Part shown: positions 1 to 9,061 of the stretch, one piece after another
How the letters are laid out: every line of letters starts with the position of its first letter
How positions within the stretch are numbered: position 1 is the stretch's first letter
Assembly: GCA_041390905.1 (NCBI GenBank)
Contig: JAWKPA010000014.1
Location: 620,001-684,000, forward strand
Length of the DNA: 64,000 nucleotides
From: JACKCD01 sp041390905
Lineage (GTDB): Bacteria; Chloroflexota; Anaerolineae; Promineifilales; Promineifilaceae
Reading direction: 5' to 3'
Translations under genes and position numbers: made by a program
The notes under the pieces: generated by a model
Told to the model about the DNA's origin: nothing
Seen by the model: the letters and a program-made list of their open reading frames with translations, nothing else
Database searches by the model: none

Positions 1-593
1 TCGCAGGGGAAGGTGCCTTTGTTGGTGACAACGGCCGTTAATTTCCCACCTTCTTCCTGCTCAAACCCCACCACCTGTGTTTGCGTATGAACCACTGCAC
101 CGTGGGAAACGGCCGTTTTCACACACGCCCGAATAAACCGCGCCACATCCACGTGTCCTTCGTTGGGCGCATGACAAACGGCCGTTGCCTGTTCAATCAC
201 CAGCTTTGGCTCCAAAGCCCGCGCTTCATCCAGCGTCAGCAGCCGCGCCGGATAGCCCCAGGCGTGGAGCTGTGCCACTTGCGCTAACAGGCTCTCGGCT
301 CCGGCGGGCGTGGCGGCCCACAGCAAATTGCCGCCCCACGTTACGCCAGCATCCCCACCCAGCCGCCGCACCAACCCGTCCCACATCTGCATGGAGCGTC
401 GGTTGAGGTCGTGGTAGTGAAACGGCCGTTTGCCAAACGCATTCAACCACGCAAACGAAACCGCCGAAGTGCCTTGCCCCGGTTCACTAGCTTCCACCAG
501 CGTCACCGCTGCCCCTGCCCAGGCCAAGTGCAACGCCACCGATGCCCCTAAAACCCCCGCCCCCACCACCACAATTTGCCTTTTTTTACCCAT
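1..593 (-). CDS. FAD-dependent oxidoreductase, DAO family (3' end outside window)
   Basis: The reverse strand is open from an ATG at 593 to the window edge, about 197 residues. The protein starts MGKKRQIVVVGAGVLGAS, a Rossmann FAD-binding beta-alpha-beta fold with GxGxxG, followed by an acidic residue at the end of the second strand (LVEAS). The pattern continues as expected for D-amino-acid oxidase/glycine oxidase-like flavoproteins (TSAVSFAWLNAF, then a WGGNLLWA stretch). Such enzymes oxidise amino or secondary amine substrates in the cytoplasm; the substrate cannot be told. The C-terminal half is missing because the window ends, not because the gene is broken. Four copies of the ACGGCCGT palindrome lie inside the reading frame. 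Family call is good, specificity unknown. Confidence 0.85.
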   Translation of the reverse strand, partial: MGKKRQIVVVGAGVLGASVALHLAWAGAAVTLVEASEPGQGTSAVSFAWLNAFGKRPFHYHDLNRRSMQMWDGLVRRLGGDAGVTWGGNLLWAATPAGAESLLAQVAQLHAWGYPARLLTLDEARALEPKLVIEQATAVCHAPNEGHVDVARFIRACVKTAVSHGAVVHTQTQVVGFEQEEGGKLTAVVTNKGTFPC

Positions 594-1201
594 ATGACCC
601 CAATATATACACCCAGAATAGTACTATAGTCCCAAATGGCCTATATGTAATGTTGATTGTGATTTTTCTCACGTATTCTAACAGCATAACGAAGCAAGCA
701 ACGAAGCGAACAATACAGAGTATCACAGCCAATATCGAAGCAAGCAACGAAGCGAACAACACAGAGCATCACAGCCGACATCGAAGCAAACAACGAACCC
801 AAACAACATCACAGCGAACAATTTAGCTACCACCACAACCACACATTGTAGCGAGCATCATAGACACCCATCGCAGCCACCATTGCAGCGAGCATTGTAG
901 CCAAAACCGCACTTAACATCGCAGCCGGTCATTGTCGTCTACACCGTCGTCACCATCGCAGCTAACATCGTCACCGGTTATCACTGTAGCAAACATTGTA
1001 GCCAAAACCGCACTTAACATTGCAGCCGGTCATTGTCGTCTACACCGTCGTCACCATCACAGCTAACATCGTCACCGGTTATCACTGTAGCAAACATTGT
1101 AGCCACTCATCGCAGCCGCATCGTAGCCTCATTGTAGCGCACAACGCAGCCTCACTGCACCTTCATCGTACCGCATCGTTGTCACATTGTAGCCATAAAA
1201 C
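594..1201. repeat. Non-coding tandem-repeat tract
   Basis: There is no convincing gene here. From 691 there are three successive copies of a 46-bp unit rich in GAAGCAAGCAACGAAGCG (starts 691, 737 and 783). From 893 there are two nearly identical copies of a 101-bp unit (893-993, 994-1094) plus the start of a third. The rest, about 830-1190, is made of degenerate 10-12-bp words such as CATTGTAGC and CATCGCAGCC. The short frames across the tract have repetitive composition and no ribosome binding site. The AACGGCCGTT palindrome, frequent on both sides, is absent. It may be a satellite-like spacer; no function can be read from it. Confidence 0.8.
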
Positions 1202-1233
1202 GAAAAAAGACCGGGTAACACCGGTCTTTTTCG
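1202..1233 (-). terminator. Rho-independent terminator, usable in both directions
   Basis: Perfect 11-bp stem AAAAAGACCGG / CCGGTCTTTTT around a 6-nt loop, with A and T runs on both sides. It sits 17 bp beyond the stop codon of the Crp/Fnr gene, so it most likely ends that transcript. The symmetric A/T flanks would let it stop transcription from the repeat tract as well. Confidence 0.85.
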
Positions 1234-1249
1234 TTTGCTACATACCCTG

Positions 1250-1975
1250 TTAGGGTAAAGCCGCCTTCACAAACGGCAAATCCTCAGCAATCAGCACAAT
1301 TTGATGTGGTTGGCACAGCACAATATGCTTGCGCTCACTCGATATCAGTCCTTGCTGTTCCCATTTACTCAGGATGCGGCTGACATTGTACAGGTTTGTT
1401 CCAGTCATTTGCGCCAAATCTTCACGGGTAAGTGCCATGTCAATCAAAATTCCATTTGCTACCTGCTTGCCAAATTGGGTGACAAGCCGCAGCACGGTGC
1501 GAGCCACTCGCTGCTCTACCCGTTGGGTTGCTACCTCACGGTATCGTTCTTGCAATTGGGCAAAACGATGGGCAACCATGTCCAGCCCATTCAAAGCCAG
1601 TTGTGGATATTGCAGCATAAGCTGGCGCATGGTTTCTTTCTCCCAGTAAAGACAAGTGCAAAGTTCAACGACTTCGGCCGACAATGGATAAGCCATGTTG
1701 CTGAGCGCAATAATGATGCCCAGCCCCTCACCGGGGCCAAAGTAGTTGAGAATGACTTGTGTGCCATCTGGGGTTAGCTGTGTTAACTTAACCCGCCCTC
1801 TGGCAATGAGATACATTAGGGTGGCTGGCTCACCTTGGTGGAAGAAGAATTCGCCAACGTCAAGCTGCCGCCAACGGCCGTTTTTGACAACTACCTGCCG
1901 TTCCATCGCGGTTAACTGGGTCAGCAGGGCGCAGCGGTTGGTCATGTGTGCAACTTCTTCAGCACTTACCATCAT
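1250..1975 (-). CDS. Crp/Fnr family transcriptional regulator
   Basis: About 241 residues. The N-terminal half is a cyclic-nucleotide-binding-type beta barrel (GEFFFHQGEPATLMYLIARGR). A long dimer helix follows, and the C-terminus is a Crp-type winged helix (TREDLAQMTGTNLYNVSRIL). The barrel does not show a clear cAMP phosphate-binding cassette, and the few cysteines are not arranged as in Fnr, so the effector is unknown. The reading frame can extend to a TTG at 1999; I prefer the ATG at 1975, but no strong ribosome binding site decides. It is divergent from the rlmK-like gene, with about 100 bp between, where a regulated promoter could sit. A strong terminator follows it. Confidence 0.88.
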   Translation of the reverse strand: MMVSAEEVAHMTNRCALLTQLTAMERQVVVKNGRWRQLDVGEFFFHQGEPATLMYLIARGRVKLTQLTPDGTQVILNYFGPGEGLGIIIALSNMAYPLSAEVVELCTCLYWEKETMRQLMLQYPQLALNGLDMVAHRFAQLQERYREVATQRVEQRVARTVLRLVTQFGKQVANGILIDMALTREDLAQMTGTNLYNVSRILSKWEQQGLISSERKHIVLCQPHQIVLIAEDLPFVKAALP

Positions 1976-2082
1976 CCAATCATAGCAGGTTTTTGCCAAA
2001 CCTTCGATAATTTTTTGAACTGAAACGTGCTTGGTGGTGCGAAAGTTGCCGCCGCTGTTTTTTGCCAGTATGCTTCACTTCT

Positions 2083-3057
2083 ATGAGCGAGATGATGTTG
2101 GCAAATCGGCTGCGCAAGCGACAAAAGCACCTGAGCAAGTGGGGGAAGCGGCAGGGGGTTAGCTGCTACCGGCTGTATGAACGCGACATTCCTGAGTACC
2201 CGTGTATTGTGGATTGGTATGATGGGGAAGCAGTGGTGTGGCTGTATGAACGGAGGCGGGACGAAACGGGCGTTTCCCAGGCCACCCTCCGCAACGAAAT
2301 GCTGCATGAAATTCAGATGGCACTCGACCTACAGCCGAGCCAGCTTTTTGTGAAGGAGCGAGTGGTGCAGAGTGGGCTGCAAAGTCAGTATGAAAAATAC
2401 GGCCGTTTGCATCATGTCCGCCTCATTCAGGAACACGGCCTCACCTTTGAAGTCAACCTCAGCGACTATCTCGACACTGGCCTGTTCCTTGACCATCGTC
2501 CCACCCGCCAAATGATCCGCGCCCGCGCCGCCAACAAGCGACTACTCAACCTCTTCGCCTACACCGGCTCCTTCACCGTCTACGCCGTGGCCGGTGGTGC
2601 CAGCCAAACAACCACTGTTGACCTTAGCCAAACCTACTGCCAATGGGTGGAGCGCAATTTGGCACACAACGGCTATGCAACTAGCGGCCGTCACCGTGTC
2701 ATTGCGGCTGACTGCCTGCAATATCTAACTGAGGCCGCCCGGCGGCGTGAAAAATATGACCTCATTGTGTGCGATCCACCCACGTTTAGCAATTCCAAGA
2801 AGATGAGCCAGGCATCGTTTGCGGTTGACCGGGATCACGTGGCGTTGCTGCAAGCGTGCGGCCGTCTGCTGGCACCGGGGGGTGAACTGTTTTTTTCTAA
2901 CAATGCCCGTCAGTTCAAACTGGATGAGGCGGCGTTAAACGGCCGTTTCTCCACCCAAAACATCAGCACGCAAACCATTCCCGAGGATTTCAGAAACGGC
3001 CGTATTCACCAATGCTGGATACTCACTGTTAAGGGTTCGTTCGTTAATGGGATTTAG
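2083..3057 (+). CDS. rlmK: 23S rRNA methyltransferase, stand-alone RlmK domain
   Basis: About 324 residues aligning along their whole length to the C-terminal half of E. coli RlmKL, which makes m7G2069 in 23S rRNA. Visible signatures are ANRLRKRQKHL and CYRLYERDIPEY near the start, the SAM-binding segment NLFAYTGSFTVYA, the TTTVDLS..Y..W...N block and the catalytic DPPTFSNSK motif. The RlmL (m2G2445) half is absent. The ATG at 2083 is chosen over an upstream TTG at 2062. The last codons (KGSFVNGI) and the stop codon are encoded by a repeat element found again at 46.6 kb, so the natural C-terminus has probably been replaced by a few residues. Loss of function is unlikely. Confidence 0.87.
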   Translation: MSEMMLANRLRKRQKHLSKWGKRQGVSCYRLYERDIPEYPCIVDWYDGEAVVWLYERRRDETGVSQATLRNEMLHEIQMALDLQPSQLFVKERVVQSGLQSQYEKYGRLHHVRLIQEHGLTFEVNLSDYLDTGLFLDHRPTRQMIRARAANKRLLNLFAYTGSFTVYAVAGGASQTTTVDLSQTYCQWVERNLAHNGYATSGRHRVIAADCLQYLTEAARRREKYDLIVCDPPTFSNSKKMSQASFAVDRDHVALLQACGRLLAPGGELFFSNNARQFKLDEAALNGRFSTQNISTQTIPEDFRNGRIHQCWILTVKGSFVNGI

Positions 3058-3092
3058 AAGTCCAACTTCTGAGAGAAGTTGAACTTCTGGAA
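3031..3092 (+). repeat. Intergenic repeat element, copy 1 (double AGAAGTTCAACTTCT)
   Basis: Two adjacent copies of a palindromic 15-mer (AGAAGTCCAACTTCT at 3056-3070 and AGAAGTTGAACTTCT at 3074-3088), able to fold as hairpins singly or together. The upstream flank GGGTTCGTTCGTTA is also present, in inverted orientation, beside copy 4 at 46.6 kb, so the repeated unit is about 60-70 bp. It abuts the 3' end of the rlmK-like gene and cuts the tail of a secreted-protein pseudogene. Confidence 0.8.
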
Positions 3093-3688
3093 CCGCACAC
3101 CTGGTAGACAAAGCTGTCGCTTGTTGTTTCGCTGCCGTCGTGGGTGTAGGTAAAGGAGCCGTCACTATTGAGGGTTAATGAGCCGGGTGCCGGGTGTGGT
3201 GGTTACAGTCAAGGTGTCGCCTTCCGCGTCATGGTCATTGCCCAACACGCCGGGAGCCGATTGCGAGGCGGAACTGCCTTCGGCCACACTGATTGAGTCA
3301 TTGATGGGGTTGGGCGGGTCGTTGACGGGGACAACAGTGATTGACACCGTGGCTGTGTCGCAGAGCATCTCGTTATCACATACCTCATAGACAAAGCTAT
3401 TGCTGGTGGTTTCGCTGCTGTCGTGGGTGGAGGTGTAGGCTCCATTGCTGCTTAGCACAACGGTGCCGTGCGTTGGCAAGGCGACGGGTGCGGTGGTGAT
3501 GGTTAGTGGGCCGCCCTTCGGGTCGCTGTCATTGATCAGCACGCCGGGAGCGACCACCTGAATACTTGCATCTTCGGCAATGATATTGCTGTCGTTTTGA
3601 GCAATGGGGCTTGCACTGCGCCAGCGGAAACCATGAACATCACCAGGACGATTGAGAAGATGGGAAGATGTATGTATTTCTTTACCAT
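3089..3688 (-). pseudogene. Broken copy of the tandem-95/cadherin-like secreted protein gene
   Basis: A remnant closely similar to the 5' part of the neighbouring gene at 3710-6745. It starts at ATG 3688 with the same ribosome binding region and signal peptide (MVKKYIHLPIFSIVLVM versus MVKKYAQVPIFSIVVLM). The frame then shifts near 3611-3615, where the mature part continues as SPIAQNDSNIIAE. An intact stretch of two cadherin-like repeats follows (3165-3557), a second frameshift lies near 3180-3190, and the coding sequence ends after FVYQVC where it meets the repeat element at 3088. Two frameshifts plus truncation make a functional product very unlikely. It appears to be a decayed tandem duplicate. 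Confidence 0.8.
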
Positions 3689-3709
3689 ATTTCTACCTAC
3701 ATTATGAGT

Positions 3710-6700
3710 TTAATAATCCACCTTGAGGATGTAGGGAGTCGTAGTGTTGAACCCAGTGGTGGTGGCGATGTAGATGTAGTAGGTTCCGGCTGGGCCTGTA
3801 TAGTCAAGTTGGTAGGGTGGGGCGGTGGCAAGGGCGACGCGGGTGTCGGTGTTTTGGTAGAAAAGCTGTAGCTGCCCGGTGGCCGTGTAGTTTTGCAGGT
3901 CAACAATGATGTGTCCCGGTTGGCTCAGATGAATAAAAAAGTAATCTTTGTTATCGTTTGGGTAGCCATAGTAGGGTTGGTTAGGGTGCAATGGTCCGTT
4001 TGCATGCCCAGCATCGTTGTTAGCTTCCTGTTCCCACGGACCGTCAAAGTAGTTGATATAGTCTTTAAGTTGGAGGGGGAGGTAGACTTGCACAGGGATC
4101 ATTTGAACGGTGGCATTGTCGCTCCGTTGCAGCGTGCGGTTGTCGCTGTCGGATACAGCAGCCGTTACTGTCACCTCATACGCACCCACTGCCCCAGAAA
4201 TTTCTGCCGCAAAAGCGCAGGTGTAGCTGCCACGAGTCTCAATGGTAATGCCCGTTGTACAACTGCTAAACGTAACAAGAGGGTTAGCCGGGTTTGTAAT
4301 ATCTCCATACGGTTCACTCAGCAAGCTCTCCAGCGTTAGCGCAACGTTGCTGCTTTGGTTGACAACAGTTATTGCATAGTGTATGGTCCCACCTGGCTGC
4401 TGCACCTTTTCAGGATCGGCATTCAGTGTCAGTGCCATATCAAAGACCTGCACTTCGGCAAAGTCGGTGGCATGAATGGGGCTGTTGTTGCTGGCGTTGG
4501 TGGCCGTGACGGTACCTAGCAGAATGACCTCGCCGGTGACATTGGCAAGGGAGCAGATGTAGCTGGCATTATTGTTGGCCGGCAGCGACCCCAGCGTGCG
4601 GTTGCAGTTGGGTGCTTCGGGGATGCTCACGGTGACGTTGTTGAGGTTAACGTTGTCGCTGATGTTGAGGATACCAATGGTAAAGTTGGCCGTGGCATCA
4701 TAGACCACATCTTGCCTGGAGGGTTGGATGATGATGCGAAGAATTGGATTGTTGACGTTGACAAAGGCCGTGGCACTGTCGCTCACGGTGTCGTTGAGCG
4801 GGTCAACGCCGCTGACCTGGGTTAGATTGAGGAAGCTGTCAGTGACGTTGGGGAATTCACAGCTATAGGTGTTGATTTGCCCGGCATTGAGCGTGCCAAT
4901 GGTGTGGTCGCAGTTGTCTACCAAGGTGTTGACCACGTTGACAATGGTTAGCGGGACGCTGCCCGTATTGGTAACGACAACGGTAAACCAGGCGGTTTCG
5001 CCAGGATTGACATCTTGCCGTTCAGGCGTGACGCTGATGGCGATTTTGGAATTAACAAAGCTGACCACGGAAGTGGCAATGTTGCTGTTGAGATTGCCAT
5101 CGCTAACGACGAAGCTGATGTTGCGGGCAGCGGTATTGGGGGTGAGGGAGGTGTTGTTATAGGTGATGCTTTGCAGCACGCGCCGGTAGTTGGCGAGGGT
5201 GTCATGGCCGGTGAGAATCATTTGCCCCTGGTGGATGTTGTAGCTGGCGGTGATGGCGGTACCGTTGGTGTTGGCGGTAAGTAGTTCGGTGGCACTATCT
5301 CTCAGGTTGGAGATGGTGACAACGGCCGTTTCCAGATGCGTATCATCAGGGTCTGCTATGCCTAGGTCGGTATCGGTAATATTGACGGAGCCGCCGCCAA
5401 TAGCAAAGGGGACGGAGAAGCCGGTGCCGGGGCTGGTGCCGTTGAGGTCAACGGTGGGGGCATCATTAACGGCCGTTATCGTCACCTGCACCGTCGCTTG
5501 ACCACATTGAAACGGGTTGCCATTGTCACACATCTGGTAGATGAAGCTGTCGCTGGTTGTTTCGCTGCCGTCGTGGGTATAGTTGTAGGCACCTGTAGCT
5601 TGCAGGGTGACAGTGCCGTGGCTGGGGCTGTTGATGGGGATGGTGGTGACGGTCAGGACACCGTTTTCGGGGTCACTGTCGTTGCCAAGAAGACCGGGGG
5701 TGGGAATAACGGCCGTTTTTCCTTCGTCTACCATCAGCACATCATTTTGCGGCTGCGGCGCGTCGTTCACTGGCTCAACCATGATATAGACGGTTGCTTC
5801 GGCACATTTGCGCGGCGTGCCAGCGTCACAAACGCGATAAATAAACGAGTCAGACGTTGTTTCACTGCCGTTGTGGGTGTAGGTATAACCCCCATTGCTG
5901 TTGAGCGTCACTACGCCATGTAGGGGTTGAACAATTGGTGTAGCCGGGTTGACCTGAAGCGCGTCGTTAACATCTGGGTCAAAGTCATTTGCCAGTACAC
6001 CAGGGGCGGGCATGGTGAGCGAACTGCCTTCCAGCAGTGTGGCTTCATCATTAACGGCCGTTGGCGCATCATTGACCAGGCTAATGGTAATGTTGACGGT
6101 CGCATTGGCGCACAGCGATGGCGTGCCGTTGTCGCACACCTGGTAGACAAAGCTGTCGCTGATGGATTCGCTGCCGTCGTGACTATAAGCAAAGGCGCCA
6201 TCGCCATTGAGGGTTAAGATGCCGTGGGTCGGAGGGGTGACGGGCGTTGGGTTGACGGTCAACGTGTCCCCTTCTGGATCCTGGTCATTACCCAGCACAC
6301 CAGGGGGCGATTGTGAGGCAGATTCCCCTTCTGTTACATTGATCGAGTCGTTTATGGGTATGGGCGGGTCGTTGACTGGGACAACGGTGATGAGTACGGT
6401 TGCCGTATCACAGAGCAGTTCGTTGTCACATACCTCATAGACAAAGCTGTCGCTACTGGTTTCGCTGCCGTCGTGGATATAGGTGTAGCCACCGTTGCTA
6501 CTGAGTGAAACTGTACCATGGGATGGCGGCGTGACGGGTAGGGTGGTCACGATAAGCAGACCACCTTCCGGGTCTGAGTCGTTAATCAGCACACCGGGAG
6601 GAAACACCTGTAGGCTGGCACCTTCAGTAATTACATTACTGTCGTTCTGTGCAATTGGATTTGCGGCTTGCACAGAGCCAATAGAAACCAGAACCATCAA

Positions 6701-6745
6701 AACGACGATTGAGAAAATGGGAACCTGTGCGTATTTCTTGACCAT
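3710..6745 (-). CDS. Secreted tandem-95 (cadherin-like) repeat protein
   Basis: 1011 residues. An N-terminal signal peptide (MVKKYAQVPIFSIVVLMVLVSIGSVQA) is followed by five or six repeats of about 90-95 residues, each with PGVLxNDxDPExxxLTV, PxHGTVxLxxxGxYxYxHDGSE and SDSFxYxVCDNG, ending VNDAP. These are Cadherin_5/tandem-95 type Ig-like folds typical of bacterial adhesins and large exoproteins. Then come a region with a presumed calcium-type repeat, DUF11-like conserved repeats (VNPGETAWFTVVVTNTGSVPLTI), and a C-terminal domain of about 110 residues of pre-peptidase-C-terminal type (EQEANNDAGHANG, DYFFIHLSQPG). That last domain is shared with the next gene. The likely role is cell-surface adhesion or matrix. 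The start is supported by AGGT before ATG 6745. Confidence 0.85.
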   Translation of the reverse strand: MVKKYAQVPIFSIVVLMVLVSIGSVQAANPIAQNDSNVITEGASLQVFPPGVLINDSDPEGGLLIVTTLPVTPPSHGTVSLSSNGGYTYIHDGSETSSDSFVYEVCDNELLCDTATVLITVVPVNDPPIPINDSINVTEGESASQSPPGVLGNDQDPEGDTLTVNPTPVTPPTHGILTLNGDGAFAYSHDGSESISDSFVYQVCDNGTPSLCANATVNITISLVNDAPTAVNDEATLLEGSSLTMPAPGVLANDFDPDVNDALQVNPATPIVQPLHGVVTLNSNGGYTYTHNGSETTSDSFIYRVCDAGTPRKCAEATVYIMVEPVNDAPQPQNDVLMVDEGKTAVIPTPGLLGNDSDPENGVLTVTTIPINSPSHGTVTLQATGAYNYTHDGSETTSDSFIYQMCDNGNPFQCGQATVQVTITAVNDAPTVDLNGTSPGTGFSVPFAIGGGSVNITDTDLGIADPDDTHLETAVVTISNLRDSATELLTANTNGTAITASYNIHQGQMILTGHDTLANYRRVLQSITYNNTSLTPNTAARNISFVVSDGNLNSNIATSVVSFVNSKIAISVTPERQDVNPGETAWFTVVVTNTGSVPLTIVNVVNTLVDNCDHTIGTLNAGQINTYSCEFPNVTDSFLNLTQVSGVDPLNDTVSDSATAFVNVNNPILRIIIQPSRQDVVYDATANFTIGILNISDNVNLNNVTVSIPEAPNCNRTLGSLPANNNASYICSLANVTGEVILLGTVTATNASNNSPIHATDFAEVQVFDMALTLNADPEKVQQPGGTIHYAITVVNQSSNVALTLESLLSEPYGDITNPANPLVTFSSCTTGITIETRGSYTCAFAAEISGAVGAYEVTVTAAVSDSDNRTLQRSDNATVQMIPVQVYLPLQLKDYINYFDGPWEQEANNDAGHANGPLHPNQPYYGYPNDNKDYFFIHLSQPGHIIVDLQNYTATGQLQLFYQNTDTRVALATAPPYQLDYTGPAGTYYIYIATTTGFNTTTPYILKVDY

Positions 6746-6765
6746 ATTTTACCTACGGTATCGGC

Positions 6766-9003
6766 TCAATAATCAACCTTGAGGGTGTAGGTGGTGGTGG
6801 TGGTGAATCCTTCGGTGGTGGCGATGTAGATGTAGTAGGTTCCGGCTGGGCCTGTATAGTCAAGTTGGTAGGGTGGGGCGGTGGCAAGGGCGACGCGGGT
6901 GTCGGTGTTTTGGTAGAAAAGCTGTAGCTGCCCGGTGGCCGTGTAGTTTTGTAGGTCAACAATGATGCGCCCCGGTTGGTTGAGGTGGATGAAGAAGTAG
7001 TCTTTCGGGTCGTCTGGGTAGCCGTAGTAGAGTTTGTTAGGGCGTAAACGGCCGTTGGCATGTGCATCATCATCGTTATCTTCCAATTCCCAAGGACCTT
7101 CAAAATAGAGATTGACGGGTTTGCGAATGAGGGGGAGATAAACGGCCGTTTGTTTTACACTACCCCGCGTAGCCGTTGCCGTCGGTGTCCTCGTCACCGT
7201 ACTTGTTGCCGTTGGTGTTTTCGTTGGGGTATTGGTTGGCGTAAATGTTGGGGTTGCTGTTCTGGTTCCTGTTGGTGTCATTGTAGGCGTACCAGTAGCT
7301 GTTGGCGTTTTTGTTGCCGTAGGCGTTCTGGTGGGCGTGTTTGTGGCTGTCGGTGTCCTTGTAGCGGTAGGCGTTCTAGTCGGTGTATTTGTTGCCGTCG
7401 GGGTTGTGGTTGGTGTTCTAGTTGGTGTTGGCGTTCGAGTTGGTGTAGGTGTTCTTGACGGTGTTCGGGTGGGTGTTACAGTTGGCTCACAGGCAACTTG
7501 CACATTAAAGGTGTCTGCCCAAAAATGGCCTAGATCATCACTAATATTGAGATTAAATTGAATAGAATGATTATTAGGTGTATTATGATTAACACCAAAT
7601 CGATAACCAGGGATTTGACCTCGAGAGCCACCCGGAATGTCAACATCAACAGGTTCTGCATCATAGAATTCAGTAATATAGTTGTCATTGTGACTCATTG
7701 TTGCATGAACTAATGGGGCTAGATCATTGCCTTCATTTAGTAACCATAAGGCTAATTCTATCTTTTCTCCACAGTTGACAATTCTATTGTTGTTTCCTGA
7801 ACTATAGCCATTATTGTCATCATCAACCACGTGAGAGTCATATGTTACTGGACCGATTTGCTTAACTTGGTAGCTTGTGGCCGCTTGAGATAAGTCGCCC
7901 TGATAATTTCCATAACCTGTTAAGGTATAAGTGCCATTATAGTTAGCGACAGTACCAGGTAATCCCACATCGTATTTCCCAGGAGCAATAGTTATAGGTC
8001 CTTCCCAAGGTGTTACCAGTGTTCCATCTGGGTTACGCACTTCATATTTAACCTGAATAGTTGCGGAACTTCCAGTTGTGTTTTCGACGGTTAGAACCCA
8101 CTGGATTTGTTCCCCTGGTGAGAAAGATGATTTGGGTATCCAATTCCCGTCTCCTGTCCATGCGTTCGTTACTTGAACAGGAATGATGTAATAAACCCAA
8201 ACCTGAAAATAATCAATATATCCAACATCTCCTACAGCTTGATCTTCTACATGTAAATACCAATTTTCATTAAAGCGTACTTGTTCCCCGACACACCCAC
8301 CCGATGAAATTTCTCTGTTGAAAAAAATATCAGCATCATTTTCTGGATCATCATCTAGCCCATTATCTGTGCTGTTGCCATTCCGGTTCCACAACGCGTG
8401 GAAGCAATCGCCACCCTCTAGATCGACGACAAGATCGCCTGGATAAGTGTGGTTAATCAGAAATGAGTAGCGTATTTTAGAAATAACTGCGCCATCGGGC
8501 GCATGACCCACGTTAACGTTTGATTGTGTTGTGCTTTGATCCAGGATGGAGTAGTTTGTTGTATTTTCTCCATACAAATTTTTTTCTATAGGAGCTGTAT
8601 TTGTATTTGAAAAAGTGTTTTTAACTGCTTGGGCCAAAACTAATAATTGAAATCCAGCCGCTTGAAGGCTAAGTATTTCTTTATCTTTGACTTGCAAATA
8701 ACAGGTGCCGAGTTCTTGGCAACTGTCATATCCTAATCCTTTCAACGTATTTAGCTGGTTTTGTGTTGTTACAAGTAAAGCAATGTCCGAAACAAGTTCC
8801 GATGTTGAAGGCAAACGTAGGTTATGTGGTGAAGGCAGAGTGATGGCTTGATCTATTAAAGCTGCATCCAGACCAGATGTGTTGGTCTTTGCTGAGGCAA
8901 AGGTTAAGGTAACGCACAGGCAGAGAAATGTTGTTACAAATAAGAATTTATATTTAAAACCTTGCGAGAGTTTGTACTGTTTGACTGGAACTTCTGATTT
9001 CAT
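6766..9003 (-). CDS. Secreted P-domain protein with Thr-Pro linker and PPC-like C-terminus
   Basis: 745 residues with a good ribosome binding site (GGAGA) before ATG 9003. The order is: basic N-terminus and hydrophobic signal sequence (FKYKFLFVTTFLCLCVTLTFA); a region resembling the proprotein-convertase P-domain (ISKIRYSFLINHTYPGDLVVDL ... YLHVEDQAVGDVGYIDYFQVWV); two Ig-like stretches; a linker of roughly 100 residues of TPTRTPTAT repeats; and the same 110-residue C-terminal domain as the gene downstream. P-domains normally accompany secreted proteases, but I see no protease domain. The N-terminal two thirds are AT-richer than the neighbourhood and lack the AACGGCCGTT palindrome, hinting at a different origin from the C-terminal part. 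Probable role: surface or exported binding protein. Confidence 0.78.
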   Translation of the reverse strand: MKSEVPVKQYKLSQGFKYKFLFVTTFLCLCVTLTFASAKTNTSGLDAALIDQAITLPSPHNLRLPSTSELVSDIALLVTTQNQLNTLKGLGYDSCQELGTCYLQVKDKEILSLQAAGFQLLVLAQAVKNTFSNTNTAPIEKNLYGENTTNYSILDQSTTQSNVNVGHAPDGAVISKIRYSFLINHTYPGDLVVDLEGGDCFHALWNRNGNSTDNGLDDDPENDADIFFNREISSGGCVGEQVRFNENWYLHVEDQAVGDVGYIDYFQVWVYYIIPVQVTNAWTGDGNWIPKSSFSPGEQIQWVLTVENTTGSSATIQVKYEVRNPDGTLVTPWEGPITIAPGKYDVGLPGTVANYNGTYTLTGYGNYQGDLSQAATSYQVKQIGPVTYDSHVVDDDNNGYSSGNNNRIVNCGEKIELALWLLNEGNDLAPLVHATMSHNDNYITEFYDAEPVDVDIPGGSRGQIPGYRFGVNHNTPNNHSIQFNLNISDDLGHFWADTFNVQVACEPTVTPTRTPSRTPTPTRTPTPTRTPTTTPTATNTPTRTPTATRTPTATNTPTRTPTATKTPTATGTPTMTPTGTRTATPTFTPTNTPTKTPTATSTVTRTPTATATRGSVKQTAVYLPLIRKPVNLYFEGPWELEDNDDDAHANGRLRPNKLYYGYPDDPKDYFFIHLNQPGRIIVDLQNYTATGQLQLFYQNTDTRVALATAPPYQLDYTGPAGTYYIYIATTEGFTTTTTYTLKVDY

Positions 9004-9061
9004 AGTTTCTCCATACAGAATCGATTAGAAGACGTTTGACCATCGTAAAGCTTATCAAGAA

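Noticed and set aside
893..1104. The repeat tract as a CRISPR array
   Set aside because: The units are 46 and 101 bp direct tandem copies with no separate unique spacers and no cas genes nearby.
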